The notes: a model not told the origin generated them from the sequence alone. 64,000 bases of DNA from Trebouxia sp. TZW2008 (GCA_002118135.1 BDIU01000085.1:1-64000), one strand, 5' to 3'. Shown: positions 1 through 14,600, counted from the stretch's first letter. Program-made: numbers and translations.

Positions 1-689
1 CAGGTTCGTCCGGTGTCTCGGTTGGCTGTTTGCCTACTGGGAATGGACATCTCCCCTGTAACCCCCAAAAAAAAAAATAAAATAAAAAAATCACAATCAG
101 CCCTTTTTTTCTGAAGTTTGGTGGGAAAGCTACTCATCATACGAATTCATTGACAATACCCACAAGCGCAATGTCTGCTCATCTGTAGACGAGCAGCAGG
201 CAGACCAATCAAATTGCCAACCAATAAATGTCGGTGCATCACACCGGATAGGGTGTGTCTAGTACTTTTGCTGGCGCTCCAGCTCGCAAGGATAGGACAT
301 CTTCCCTGTAACCTCAAAAGAAAGAAAGAGACCAATCATCTTGTCAAGCAGCAAGCAAAACCATTTCTGCATCAGCCGCTTTCGAGCTCAGCCAACAGGC
401 AGCGGGCCAGCCTTTCGATGAGTACAAGGCAGACAACAAGCTGCCAGGCCCATGTGGTCTTACTGGACAACATGTCAATCCAGCCCAGTTCTGCCAAACC
501 AGGAGCTAATTGGAGAAATTTTTGGGACAAGTGAAATAGGCAGCACAGAAAGCTAATAGCAAAACAACCTAGCAGCGTGCTCTTGTCAACCAGACAAAGT
601 CAGGTCTCAAGCTTATTGAGCACAAAGGCCTGTCATCAAATACTGGAGCCCGTGGAAACTGTTGTCAGGCTGCGTTTAAATGGGCAGTT
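1..689. other. 3' flank of DYNC2I1, no gene seen
   Basis: No convincing coding exon is visible. The stretch holds an A-rich low-complexity run near 66-95 and two degenerate copies of a short repeat (about 1-66 and 245-315). Both copies contain a GGACATCTYCCCTGTAACC-like core, and related copies lie inside the neighbouring gene at about 1955-2160. The open frame at 214-534 has no recognisable protein character. Confidence 0.5.
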
Positions 690-3600
690 TCACGTGGCAT
701 TGTGATATCTAGCCTGTGATCCTAGTGCTTTCAATGCGTCTTGTGCCTCATTGCGTCGTACAGTTAGCAAAGCTTGATTGAGCAGGCAACACTGAACCTG
801 CCCGCTGTCAAACGCAATCACAAGCATCTGCTGATCCAGTCTGGGAGTTGCAAGGGGCTGAGATCCACAGCTTGGCATCAAAATCTGCAGAATGACAGCT
901 GAGTGCTTCAGACGCATTTACAAATAGCTCTTCCACCTTCCAAACCAAAAACTTGACAGCACAGCATGTTCTGCACAGGGCAATGAAAACAAGGCAGATC
1001 ATGCTGCATGAGCATTGTGAAGTCAGTTCGAAATCATATGCCCGTATCTTGAGTATGACATGGGTTTGCAGCTCTGTAGCAGAAAGACGCAATTTGCCAT
1101 TCAAGACTCTGTCAACATACTGTTTGAAGCTCTGCGCACTCACCGTTATTGCCTTGGATACAGGACCACGAGATGGCATCACATGGGCCAAATCCACGAC
1201 CTTTGCATCGCTCATCTGCCTTGTCAGGTCCAAAAGCAACAGCGTTGACTGGTTGGTCAAAGCTACAATCATTGAGGGACGGCTGGGGGACCATGCAATC
1301 TCACAGAGGTCTGCTTCACACGCCTGCAGTTTGCTCAAGCAGTCTTGCATTGCCAGTCAAGCACACTTGCAGTGCATCATGAGCGGGGTCATGCATTTCA
1401 CCATACCACCGCTGCAGCCATGAGCAGATAGTGGTCTTGACATTCACTCTCCGTGTACCACATGCCATGGCATTCTTATGTGTAGCATGAGCAGAGCACC
1501 TGTTAGCAGCAAATGTGCGTGAAAGGCTGTACACCCTTGCAATGTAGCCTGTTCTGTCTCAGTCAAGACAGCAACTGCACAATGAAGGCAAGCTAGCAGC
1601 ATAGCATATGTTGCATGGTGCACTTTATGCAATGCTGGGGCAGTGACCACAAGTCACTTGTGCTCTGCTGATCAGCCCGTTGCATGCTGTGATCAATGGG
1701 ATGGACCCTGACCTGATGAACAAGCAGTGGTCTTGAGGAGTGGAGACTGTATACAGCTATGGCTCCCCCTTCATGACCCACAGCCCATATACCACTCAGG
1801 AAGGGGCTGAAGCTGATGCAGGTCACTTGTGCGCTCAGGTAAGGTATGTAGTTGCTCATACCAGCTGCATTGCCTAATTGCCATGCCTGCAAGGGATCAT
1901 GCCGTCACAAGGCTATAAATTACGCATGTGAGAGTAGACCTAGATACACACACCAGGCTAGTCCAGGTTTGTCACGCAGGTTTGTTTGATATCTTTGTTG
2001 GCGTCACGACCTGCATTGGGTGGGCAACCCACTTGCTGTCGTCTGATTGCCTTCTTGTCGTGATGAGGTCTTTATTTCACACAGAAAAGATTTGTCTGGT
2101 ATCCTTGCTGACATTCTAGCCTGCATGGACTGGACATCCTTCCTCAAATCAAAACAGACAAAGAAAAGGGTATCAGTCCAGATTGGGCTCGGCCAAGATG
2201 GACACTTTTCATGCAACCAAAACTCCAAACAGGCTGTGCCTTTTGGCCATCTGTGTAGATTTGAGGCCAACCTTAGGGACAGGGACTTCACCATACAAGG
2301 AGCCACGCAGCACTTGGCTTCCATTGGTGCCAACCAAGAACTGATTTTGGTCGCCAGGCAGCAAAGCTAGTGCCAATGCCCGTTGATGCAGCCTGAAACC
2401 GCATGCGTTGTCCTCAGCAGGCAGCTTTGCCAAAGCTGACGGCTGCATCGTGGCCACATGCCTTTTACCAAATGGCAGAGAGGTTGCAAGCAGCAAGAGG
2501 CACACATGCCCGCCCAGGCCCAGCCCTGGATCTGTCTGCACTCTGGTGGTGGCATCACTGCTGACCAGGGCTTGCACACTCCACAGACTCAAGTTGCCCC
2601 ACTCAGTGAGCACAAGCAAGCGGGCATTTTTGCTGCATGCGCCGCTCCTGTACCCTGGACAAGTACGCAGTTGTGATCTTAGATTCTGGCTCAGACAGGT
2701 AGGATCTATTGACAGACACACACCCAAGAAAACTGTTGCTAGATTGCATGCTGCTGGGTGTTTGCATGCTGGGCAACCACGATTTGGACATTGCAGTCAA
2801 ATTGCTAGGCTCGGCATCCACCAGACCATCTGTACCAGGATTTATTCAGCTCTGCTCTCAATGTCAGCCAGCAGATGTTGCACTTGATTGCAAGTGGTTG
2901 TGATGCACTGACTGGAGTTTTTCACATGCACATGCAACTTCCATGCATGCTCATTGTTGCTTTGCTGCAGACACTCTGTTAATGCAAAGCACAAGTTGTC
3001 TTCAAAGCAGGCATGCTGTGTGTGCCCTTGCCTTGTGCTGGACTGACTGGTAGGACAGATATGGCCACTACAGGACCAGCCATAACAGCAGTGCCGCGAC
3101 ATTCTGTGGTGTATGTTGGCCTCTGGCAGGGCGCTCCAATGCTGTTGCTTTGGTCTGACATGCCCTGTACAGCTTCATCTGCCAAGTTCCACAGGCACAG
3201 TCCGCCTTCTCGCATGCCTATGCATGCTACAGCTTCAGCAAAGCGTTTGTTACCGTCTTTGTGATCATGAGAGACCTACTTGTGCTGCAAGCTTCAGCAG
3301 AGTATGATGTTTGTATCAGACAAGACAGCAGCTCATGGTGCTCTGCGAGACTCCATCTGTATTTGCAGAGATGGGCACAGCATAAGAGTGCAGTTGAGTT
3401 CAATGCAAGCAGTGTTTGTCTCACGTTGGCATAACACTTCATGCCCATTGCAATCATTGTGATCTGCAACACCTTGAGCTACAGCATGGCAGTTGAGGCA
3501 CATTGCTCTTGCGACTGTGCCTAAAGTATGCATGACCTGCTGTCCATGGCATGTGCCTGATGGGTAAAAGCGCTTGTTGATCAAGCTGTGCCATCAGCAG

Positions 3601-5359
3601 TGTCTACCAATCTGCACATGCTCAGGGCACAGAGGCTGGCAAACACATTTCTCTGCACAATGAGTTTGATGCTGAAGATGCACGCAGTGGTATGCTGATC
3701 ACCTGACCTGCTACGATCAAGTCAGAGCCATCTTGATTTGCCACAAATGCACAGGCACTTGGGCAGCCCTCGCTGACAAGGACCCTGTTAGGCAGATTTG
3801 GAGAGCTGAGCAACCACAAGCACAAGCAGCCCAGACTGCCCATGGGAATGCCCTGCAAATCCCAATAAGTTCACAGCATGCACAGCTGCAATCAAGATGT
3901 CAAAGTGATTCAGCCAATCCTTGGTGCAGGTACAGAGCTGTTTCATACCAGGACTTGACAGTGAGATTTAGCAATGGCAAGTTACCTGCATGTCACTAGG
4001 AGAATATGCAGCCAAAACCAAACCATCACTTTGCCGTACTGCAAGGCAGGTTGTTGACCGTGCTTGCAAGAAGCTGCTGTTGAAAAGAGTCAAGGTACCA
4101 GCAATTACACCTGCATCATTGTACAGTTTTTGACCTGTGCAATATCTCAGGGAACGACACAAGCAGACTCAGACGGCATCAAGTGGGAGCAAACCTTGAG
4201 AGCTGGACTTTGATGCAGCGCCAAAGTTTGGTGCAGCTCTATACTGCTGTTGACTTCCCAACAAACCCAGAATTACAGACCCAGCACTTTGCAGAAATGT
4301 AAATAAGTCTTCAGAAGTGTCATCTGCTTGCATTGTTGAAGGCGACCCATCCCTACATTAAATCACTTGGCCTGTCAATCAGAAGCGTCACATGCAAAGT
4401 CAACAGCAGAATGATAGAAGTATAGGACCTGACTTTGCCTACCTGGTGTCATCAACTGCTGTTGAGTCTGAGTCTGGGAACTGGCATGCGGCTGAACAGG
4501 TGTCAACGTTCTCTGTCTGGCAGCCATCAGAAAGTTTGTTGCTTTCGGTTTGAGTACAACCAACCACAGCTCCCCTACAGCATGTATGTTTGCTAATAAT
4601 GTCTGATGTTAGCCATACCATGTCTAGTGAAGGTGTAGTGGTGGTGGACAAAGGCCCACAAAGCAGGCGCACGAAATGGCACAAGCAATACCTGTAGCAG
4701 CCTCTGCCTGTTGCAAACAGGTCGTATTGAGACATAGCAGGAAGATCAAAGAAGTTGTCCATGACAGCCTCTTGCAATTTGACCTGAACGACAAATAAGG
4801 TCATGAGTCCTATGTGTACTCTGGTGATCTGAGCAAGCAGTTTCATCTGTCTTACTTGAGGCTGGACAAGCTGCAGTCTGGCCAGCTGCTCAGTTGCACG
4901 ACCCCTCTGAGCATCTGATAAACCCAGAGTGGCTTTGTCAGGAAGACTTTGTGGGGCGTGTTGGTGTCCTGTACCTGCACATTGCTTTGTTGGGCGTGCA
5001 AACAGCAACTGCGCAAGCACCGCCATGGCTTGAGCTTGTGAAGCTATACAAGCATGCTCCTTACTGACCATATGTGTGCTGCAGTTGCACAGAAGTCGAA
5101 GTTGCAGGCGCTGCTAGCCTGCAGGCACAGCAGCAAGTGGCTGGTTGTCGCTGCCAAATCAACAGCCTGTTCAACCCAATGTTACTCACGAATCATCCTG
5201 ATATTCTTCGCTCTGCATTTCCAGCCATGTCGTTAGACACCAGGGTAAGAAGCAGCAATATAGTGATCAGTGCAGATGGAAATAGCTATAGCTGTTCACC
5301 TCAAAGTCGTCCTCGTAAGTCTCAAAGTCATCTGCATACTCGTCATCGCTTGCGGTCAT
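690..5359 (-). CDS. DYNC2I1: Cytoplasmic dynein-2 intermediate chain (WDR60 / FAP163-like), multi-exon
   Basis: WD-repeat intermediate chain of the retrograde intraflagellar-transport motor. Exon 1 (5359-5300) encodes 20 residues with the acidic DDFETYEDDFE-type start typical of WDR60, and ends at a GT donor. A middle exon (about 4780-4690) has PAMSQYDLFATG, matching the family's P-P-x-S-x-Y-D/E segment, and another (about 4560-4440) has TQTESNKLSDGCQTENVDT, resembling its Q-T-E stretch. Further exons encode WD blades: 3852-3708 (GCLCLWLL), about 3213-3024 (GGLCLWNLADE), about 2660-2292 (GNLSLWSV, QFLVGTNGS), about 1830-1713 (GIWAVGHEGGAIAVYSL), 1331-1144 (CEIAWSPSRPSMIVAL), and the last exon 884-690 (MLVIAFDSGQVQ), stop TGA 690-692. 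Several inner boundaries are approximate. It is divergent from the CPC1/SPEF2 gene. The main alternative would be another axonemal or IFT dynein intermediate chain; the N-terminal motif favours WDR60. Confidence 0.82.
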
Positions 5360-5645
5360 TGCGCGCAGCAGCACCAGGGTGTGTTTGCACCGCGCAGGAA
5401 TGCTGCACTTGCGTTGTAGGTCAAGCTTGAAGGCCTAGCTAGGCCTGCAGGTGACTAAACCCAGGGCAATGCAATAGGTCACCTGCGTTGCTGAGCTCGC
5501 TGCATGAACAAACCATCACTTGCGCCAGTGGAACGTTGGGCCGCTCGTTCATGAAGCATCCGTCGTAGCTTAGGTCGTGTGTGTATTGCAGCTCGCCAGC
5601 TACTGCTCGTGTCGTCTGGTCGAGTAGGCCAGGCGGACATTGTTG
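5360..5645. promoter_or_regulatory. Shared promoter of two ciliary genes
   Basis: 286 bases separate the two divergent start codons. A GCTTGAAGGC element (5425-5434) resembles the Chlamydomonas tubulin-gene tub box (GCTCGAAGGC type). A 9-base inverted pair, GCAGGTGAC (5447-5455) and GTCACCTGC (5478-5486), lies beside it. No clear TATA box and no full X-box is visible. The regulatory role is inferred from position and motif resemblance only. Confidence 0.5.
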
Positions 5646-8600
5646 ATGACAGCGCTGCTGAAGGAGTGGCTGGTCGAGGATCTGAAGATCAAGTCGCCTT
5701 GCCTGGACTTGGAGAAGGTGAGACACGATGGATTTTGATTTCAGCTTGCTTTGGTAGTTCTGACAGAGCTTGTTTTCAGCAAGCAAGCTGGGTCTCGCAG
5801 GACCTTGCTAGCGGCTTTGTCTTTGGAGAGATCCTGCATGCATGCAAGCTTCAGCCTGACTTCAGCCTTTTCGAGGACAGCAGAGCACCAGGCGCCATCT
5901 TCAACAATTACAGACGGCTACAGGTATGCTGCTGAGTCACGACAAGTGTTCTGGGGTATGCATCAGTCTTGCTTTACTGGCAAGACTGCAGTACCAGCTT
6001 GACAACCATTTTTGTATCATGCAGCCTACTCTGCAAAAGCTGGGCATCCAGCTCAGCAAACACAAAGTTGCAGCTCTGACTCGAGAGGAGAAGGATGTCT
6101 CTGCACAGCTGCTTTATCGCATCAAAAGCGCAATGGCCACATCCAGCTCCAGCATAGCCCATGGACAGGGCATCAATGCAAGCAAGTTAGCTGCTACCTT
6201 TGGTGTCAAGACAGAGCTCAGCAAAGGCTTGATCGAAGCCCAACACTACAGGTACATTCCGTGCAGTCAGAAACGTGTTCAACAAATCTGACTATCACAA
6301 GCAGACATTGTACACTGGGCCTGCATGCAGGACAGAAAGGCAGCCATACATTGAGGACGACCAGCACAGGTTTGAGGATGCGCTGGCAGCTGTGACACCT
6401 AGAAGAACAGCTGCCCTGGAACGAATGCACCTGCAAAAGTTTCAAGATGAGCGTTTGCGACAGGACCAATTTGTTGCCAAGGTACAGCTTCCAGAACCCA
6501 GGCACAGAAGGGCATTGCACACACATGTGGCATGTCTTGTTTATGGATTCACTTGCGCTGTTTTGCTCATTATCCCACAACGATGCAGGGCTTGGCCGAG
6601 AGCTATGCAGACACAGCTGCAGCACAGGCAATGCTGCGTCAAGATCTACTTGCCAGTCTGCACAGCACAGTGCAGAAGAGACAGGACAGGACTGCCCAGC
6701 AGGTGTCTACACATCAAGCCTTGCTAGATCGACAGGTGCGACCCTTGCACCGTTGAGACTGACTGTCGTAACAAGCGTCCTTGGTTTGTGCTTAGAGCTA
6801 CTGATGCTTGGTTGGTTAATTGTGATGTCCTGATGACATGACTCATGCCAGGTGTTGCTGCAGCATGCCATTCCATCAGCTGCATCAGCTCAAGCTATCT
6901 TGCTTGCCTGCTCACGCATGTCCTGCTACAGGCTCGTTTAGACAAGGAGGATCTGCGCATAGAGCTGAGTGTGGCAGCTCTCCGCAAGCGAACAAAGAGA
7001 GCCGCCCAACAAGCAGCAGGCTTGGAGGTGTCCTCGGGTGAGCACACACAACACCTCCTATGTCAGGCTGCTGATATGTGCAGCCCACCACAATCAAACC
7101 CTGGCTCAGGATCTGAGACAATATGTTGACACCCAATTTTGCTGACTCTCTCACTTGGTCATGTCTGTGAGCACAGCTGTGAGCTTGCACAATATGCTGC
7201 ATCTGAGCGCAATTCTGCTGTAGGGATTGAATCTTTCGAGAGCAACCTGCAGCGCCTTGCTGACGGAGGAGGTGAGGAAGCTCAGGATGATGTCAGGCAG
7301 GCTCCAGCTGGCGAGACTGCCATGGAGCATATTGAGCACCTCAGGTGGGCATCCCGAGCAACAATGCATGCTGTGCAAGACATTTGTACACGGTCTTGCA
7401 AAGCATCAATCAGAGGCTCGCAGCATCCCATGACCGGTCTCAGCCAACTTAATCTTGCTGTGTGTAGGCAGTTGGCTCCTCACAAGGAAGATTTGCAGGC
7501 CAGTTCCAAAGAGTACATGCACAGGCTTAAGGCCAAGCACCACGAGGAGGAGCTGAACAGGAAGGACAGGAAGGCACGCCGCCAACAGGCTCTGGCTCAG
7601 CAGTCCAAGAATCTGCAGGTTCAGCCAGCTCCAAAGCTGTGCCACAAGAAGGCATTACGCTGCAGTGCAATGCACAGCACCACATTCTTGCCAAAGATAG
7701 TGAGGTGCATGCCTCAAAAGCCAACAAAGATCAGATTGACAGTCCAGCACCTGAGCCTGAGAGAAATGTGTACTACAAAGAAGCAGAGCAGAGTAGCTGC
7801 AAAAGCTTCTCATTATGCAGTCTGTGCCTCGCTTGAGCTAGACAAGGGGCACCTTACCTGCAGGAAAAGGCAGTAGGAGATGAGGAGGAGCAGGTGCTCT
7901 CGTTGCTGCTGAGCAGGGGCGCTGCTGAAACAGCCTTGGCAGATGAGATGGGCCGCCTCATCGTTCAGGAGGAGGTGACTTCTCCTCTCTGCATCACTGC
8001 ATCACCTCTGACGCTGCATTTTGTCTTTCTCTGTTGAGCTATGACACTCCATATCAAACGCCCTAGCAATGCAGCTCATTGCCTGTGTGGCATCTTGACC
8101 AGACTTTGTGGTCGTCAGAGCTAGTAACTTTGAAGTCAACAAGTAGCGTGAATGCGTGAGAAAGTGTAGATGAGGCGCAGGTATTGAGTGGTCAGTGATG
8201 CACAGGTGATCAGGGCGCACAGGCTGGAGAGGGAGGCGGACTATGCTGCCAAGCGGGAGCTGGAGTGGGAGCATGCCCTTGCTCAGGAGGCGCAGCACCA
8301 CAGGTCTGCATCCACTATTCTGCCTTGTGTCTTGAGTGCTGATCAGGACGCTTACCTCATGCCAGCATATGCCAAAAAATAGCGCCCGGCACAAGAGCAT
8401 ACCATGCCTGTCAGCATTGATAATCGTCAGGGACCAGTAGGCAACATGATGTGATGGATTCCTTGCTTGCCGGCGCTTGGCTTGCAGCAGTCAGATGTGC
8501 ATGATCCAAAGTTTAGGCCAATCGTGCAGCTTTCCAATGATTTACAATTCGCTCAAGATGTGTTGCATGCAGGGACATGAAAGAACAGTATGGCCAATTG

Positions 8601-11600
8601 TGCAGCTTTCCAATGATTTACAATCAGCTCAAGATGTGTTGCATGCAGGGAGATGAAAGAACAGTATGAAGCAGCACACCAAGAGCAAATGGCTGCGTAC
8701 AAAACGCTTCAGCAAGAGCGTGCTGATGCAAGACATCAGAAGCATATGGCATTTGCACAGGACACAGCATGGCAGATGGTGGGCTTTGCAGAGCTGGCCA
8801 TCAAGTACAGGGAAGATGCTGATGGTGCCAAGGTCCCCAAAGCCCTCTACAGGTCTGTCCAAATCATCCCACAGAGTCAATGTTGCAGTCACAGTAAGCG
8901 TGAGTCTTCAAGTTTTGCCAGCAAGGCTTGTCAGCGTTGTGCATTCCCAAAAGGAGTGACACAACAAAGGCAGCAAACAGTAAAATCTGCCATCTGTCCC
9001 ACACGGCTACAAGCCCTGAAGTGCCATGGTTATCTAGCTCCCAAGCATCAGGCTTGAGGTCAAAGATAGCCCTCTTGGGAGCTGAGCTGACGATGGCATG
9101 TTGCAGGCAGTGGGCAGGCATGTTCACCAGTGGGGCTCCTGACCTGGCAGTGCACCCACCTGTAGTGCTGGACACCACCAAGCCCAGCATCACCCCAGCT
9201 GATGAACAGGCTGTCAAGGCAAGCCACCTCCACCTTCTTGTCTTCTGCTTACATACCCAGTACAGCAGCAACTTGCATGTACAACCAACATGTTATGCCT
9301 AAGCGCAGTCTGCCCCGCAACTTTCAGTCCAAGTCATTATGTCAAAGCATATGCTTTGGGCTGAAGACAGAAAACACTGGATGAGTGTTCCAGCAAAGCA
9401 CTGGCTGTCAATGGCCTGGTAGCACAGTGTGGCTGCTGTTGATGGCAGCTTTTGCTTTGCAGGACTACATAGGCTGGGCTGGGGACTGGGCAGCTGGCAG
9501 TGCTGAGCAAGCAGGCTACAATCAGCAGCTGGCAGATGTCATCTCAGAAGGCGCGGCTGCTGGGGCAGTCAAGGCCAAGTCCAAGCACACTTCTGCACAG
9601 GAAGTGCCCTTACGCTTAGCAGTGGTGGGAGGGCCATTTTCTGGCAAGACCAGCATGGCCCTCAAGCTGGCTGATGACTATGGCTGCAAGGCAAGCAACT
9701 ATCTGGAGACTGTCACAAGCACCATCACTTGTCTGCTAGGCAGACTTGAGGCAACAAGCGTTTGCAGTTGATTTTAGTGGTTTATTTGTCACGTCACCGA
9801 TTGCTGAGTTACAGTGATGCCTATGGAAAGGATTGGGGCAAGCAGCAGATTGTAAACTTCATGCATGGCTCTGCTTAAAAGGCATGAAACCTCAACACAG
9901 CCGATTGATAGACAGACACAAAAGCTGCAGGTGTTGAGCATGCCTGAGCTGATTAAGAGTGCAGCTGCGGAAGCTGAAGCCTTTGACAAGCAGCAGACCC
10001 CTCAGGAGGGAGGGGCAGGTGAGGGCCCAGCTGGTGGTGGGGAATTGGTTATGCCCCTCAAGGTTCAGCTGGGCAGGGCTGCACAGGTCGCCCTGCAGGT
10101 CAGCCTAAAGCCCTTGGCTTGACATGCTGCACCCTCTGACTGCATAGCTTGGGCATGTAAAGCACTTGTGGCCCGTCTGCAGCTGTCCAGCCAGTCAAAA
10201 GGCATGTTTTATGCATTGTAATAAGTCAAGTCTTTGGCATGACAATGTATGTAGAGGTCAATTTGAGGCCAGCCTGGAAGGACAATTTCTCATGTGTTTC
10301 TCGTCAAGTAGCACTGCAGCTGGTCCTATTGTTCTTGAGTCTTACTGACATCTTCGGCTGCATCATTAGCATGACACGCTCAAGTTGAAATGTACCTCAT
10401 GCTCATAGACAAAGCTTCCTCATCATATTTGTCAGCTCTTTGCAAGTGAAATGAGCCAATATCACTTGTCTGACAAGCGACTTTGCTGCATGACATTGGC
10501 TTTGAACATGTCTGTCAGACCAGCTGCTGCTAGCAGACCCTTGTTCCCTCTCACATGCACATGTGGCATGCAGGCTGGCAATGCTGTGCCTGATGAGACA
10601 CAGGCTCAGTTGATGGTGCTGGCCATCAGCGATGTTGCTCAGGCCATTTCTGCACAGCCCCCAGCCCCTGTCCCTGCAGTGGGTGGGGCCAAGGCTGCTA
10701 CTAAGCCTGCTGGGAAGGCCAAGAAGGATGAGCCCAAGCAGCTTCAGGTGGGGTGCGGTGCTGTGCTCTGTGCTGTGCTGTGCTGTGCTGTGCTGTGCTA
10801 CTGCCTGCATATTGTATGCAAGCTTGGCATTTTTAACATTGTCTGCATGTTGTCAATAAGCAGCTGTTGATCCGCCCTGCAACACTGTGTGTCCCATTCT
10901 GGCATTGGCACATAATGTGTCTGAAAATTCCTGCATACAATAACTGCCACAGAAGCAGCTTTGACTTTTTTTGATAGGGTTGCTGGCCTTGGACAGTGAT
11001 TTCTACTGACACCTGCACTGGTCACCAAGAAAAGCATCCATGTATTGCATTGTACTTACGTGGAGGTGCCATTGCAGTCATTCTTTCTCAATTGCAATGC
11101 CTCAAAACATCAATGTCTTTATATTGATTGTCCTTACATTGAAAGTTACCTTTGCAGGGGTATGTGCTGGATGGGTTCCCCAGCAATGTACGGCAGGCTG
11201 AGCTGCTGGAGGGCGCCCTCACAGGTCTGAACCTGCCTGCAGAGCGCGCCCTTATTGCTTCAGCCTCCCGCCTTGCACCACCCCGCCCGGCCACCCTGCC
11301 AGACCTCAACAGGGCCCTCACTTCAGGTCAGTGCTCGTCCCCAGTGGTTCCAGGCGAACCAAAGTGCTGGCATGCTTTGGTACCCAATTATTTGCCAGAA
11401 GGCTGTGACTATCAGGGACGCCAAGTCCCTACAGTATTACCTCCTTTGCTGTTTCACGTATGATGCTTCTGCACAACATTGAATACTGCCACTGCTAGAT
11501 ATGGTGTCTCCCTCAGCAGTCTGCTGAGCAAGACTGAACATCGCCCCTGTGAACAAAGAAAACTTAGAAAATGAAAGAGTGCCATCCTGTACAAGGTTGC

Positions 11601-14600
11601 AGTGTCAGCAAATCAGCACAGGACAGCAGTTGTCTGAGCTGGCTTTCTGGACCATAGTCCAGCTCAAAGGGACTGCAGATCAGTGAGACCCAGTTCATCA
11701 CATGTATTTACAGTGTAACATCCAGCAACCATGGTTTTGTAGGGCTGGACGCTGTTGTGGTGCTGGAGCTGGGGGATGAGGATGTGGCGGTGAAAAGAGC
11801 CCTGGGGCGGCGCGTGGACCCCCAGACAGGCCGAGTCTACCATTTGGACTTTGAACCCCCACCTGCCAAGGAGCCTGGCCTAGCTGCCCGCCTCAAGGTC
11901 TGACTGCAAGCTTTTGGGCAAGATATAACAGCACAGAGTCACCATGCAGTTCTATATGCTGTGCAGCTGCAGTTATGCAGATCCAGTTTATTGCATAACA
12001 GAACTCAGTGTGACATGCCTTCATATTCTGAATCTGGCTGCCTGAAGGGCTGCGTGCATGACACACAGTCACCATGCAGCCCTGCATGCCATGCAGCTGC
12101 AGTTGTACAGATCCAGTAGATGCATGACAGCAATCAGGGGTACGTGTCCTTCAGTTATGAGCAGAGAGAGGTTGTTTGCCTGTGCTGATCGCCAGAGTGT
12201 TCTCCAGCAGGCTTGATAGCATTTGCATGCATATGTGGAGAAGCTGCTGGTCAACAATTCAGCGGAAGTGGTCACAGCTTTGCACTAGTTGTTGACAGCG
12301 TTTGACACCATGTAGGCAGTGCCTGTTGAGACAAATGAAGGAGGGCAGTTGACAGAGCGGCTGGCAGTCCATGCCCAGCATGCTCCAGTCCTGGATGCCT
12401 GGCTGTCCAAGTTCCCGACACTGCGCCAGGGTCTGCCAGCAAATCGGGGCTTGGCAGAGGTGGCCACAGCTGTGGATGGGGTGGCCAAGCAGATACTGGC
12501 CAGCAAAGCTGCAGCTGCCTCAATTAAGGTGTGTAGTCTGAAGTTCAGCCCCTCACCCCTGCAGAAGCAGCTTTGAGGGAGCAGCCTGCACCTGCACTCA
12601 TACTTACTCATATCTCATACATATTTCTGTTACATGCTGAACACAGGCAGCCCTCACAGCTGTGATACAGGCCACACTTTTGCTGTTTAAATGCTCTGGA
12701 AGAGCACATGTCTCCCATTGACTGAACACAGACACTTTCTTCGTCAAGATCTTAATTTGCTCAAAAATAAAGAAAACATGACTAAGCTTATTGAGCATCT
12801 ACTGACGCTAGACTGGTCGTTCATCAACTCTGTGATTATGTGACATGACAGGCAGCAGCAGCGGCGGCCCAGCAGGCCCAGGCGGCAGCTGAAGGCAGTG
12901 CAGCACAGGCAGGGCAGGCCCAGGAGGCAGCCCAAGCAGTGGCACGTTCCCTGCTAGCTAGCAAACGGGCCGAGATTGAGGCGGCTGACCTGCTGGAGAA
13001 GCCCAAGAACCCCAAAGATGCGGACCCTGCTGCTGCAGACCTACTAAAGGTGTCATTCCACCGCCTCCCATGTCAGCAAGCATAACATGTCATCAAGAAA
13101 CTGTACCTGAGGAACACAGCACACTGCTTTTGCAAATGTTTCAAATGTTTGGTTGCTGGGCTGACCAAATCTGAAATGTGAAGTAGTTGGGCTGACCCGT
13201 GGCAAGTGTGCCCAGCCTGCAAGCCTGCACACAAACAGCTTTGTTCCTAATCAAGAGGTGAACATGTTCTCTACCCAGACAAGCAGCAGCTCAGCATTTC
13301 ACATGTCAAGCAGTACAGTGAGCGGAGCTCACAGCTCACTTGTGCTGACGCAGCAAGCAAGCCAATGCTTTCTGCCATGCATACAGGCGCAATCTGCAGA
13401 GAAGTGTGCAGCACAGCTCAAGCTGGCAAGGGCAGCTGCGGCAGATGCCAAGGCTGCTTCAACAGCAGCTGCGGCGGCAGCAGCAGACGCCAGCAAGGCA
13501 GTGAAGGAGGCGCAGCCCAGCGAGGACACTGCTGCCTGTGCTGCAGCTCAGGCTGCTGCTTCTGCTGCTGCTGACAAGGCTGCACAGTCAGGTGACTGCC
13601 ATCTGACCCCATGCTTGCCCATGGCTTCATGTGCAGCTGCCAGGAGCTTTCTCCATGTGTACAACTTCAATTCAGTACCCAAGGCCGCGTACAACAGCCG
13701 ATGCTGCCAAGAAGCTCGTTTTGGACATTTGGCAAAACCAAACTGCCATAGTCATGCAACTGTTGTGAGGCATTTGGTCTGAATGGCAATACAGCTAGAC
13801 ATAAATGAAACTACATTGCATTCTTTCTGAGACAGCACAATGCATGCAGGTGCAGCAGCTGGAGTAGCAGCTGACAAGGCAGCGGCTGCTCAGGCAGCTG
13901 CAGCCGGCATTGTGTCTGACATAGAGCGGCGGCTGCAGAGTGCTGGGCAGGCCGGCCCTGAAGGTGGCCTCAAGGCCCTTGCAATGCCTTCCCAGGTCTT
14001 TTGATTATCAGCCATGTAGAAGTGCATTTTGATTGGGCACCGGCAAAGCTATCTTCTCGATCATGTCATATGCTGGACTGATGGTGTTGTCATATGCTGG
14101 GCTGTCTCACAGAGATGTACACATTGCAGTGCAGCAGCAAAAGTACTTCTTATAGGCACTGCATGTGTTCTCCGCCATTTTGATGGCACATTGGCAGCAG
14201 TGCGCACTGCGATGTCAATGTCAACGCATTCACCTACACAACAGAATTGCAAAACCCACAGGGTTGAGACTGCAGTCACATCTGTAGCAGGCTTGCTTTG
14301 CTCAGCAACGTCAAGGCAATGCACTTCACAACCGCAATCAGCAGCAACAACAGCTAGTGTGGCATGCAGGTTGCAGAAGTCAGCAACAGTAATGAAGCGG
14401 CTGGCCCCCTTGTGGCTGTGGGGCTGCCAGGGGGGCTGGGGCAGCAGATGGGGCAGCAGTGGGGCACAGGGGAGGCCACCTACCTGACTGGCATGGCCCA
14501 AGTCTTTGCTCAGCTCAGGACAGAGCGCGACACCTACCCAGGACACTATGCTGCTGTACGCAGCGTTTACCTCACGTACTTGCACCGCCCCGCACATGAC

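Noticed and set aside
808..1350. Alternative frame DFDAKLWIS as a WD blade of DYNC2I1
   Set aside because: It reads through an intron; the phase after the 1144 donor puts the last exon in the other frame (ILMPSCGSQP).
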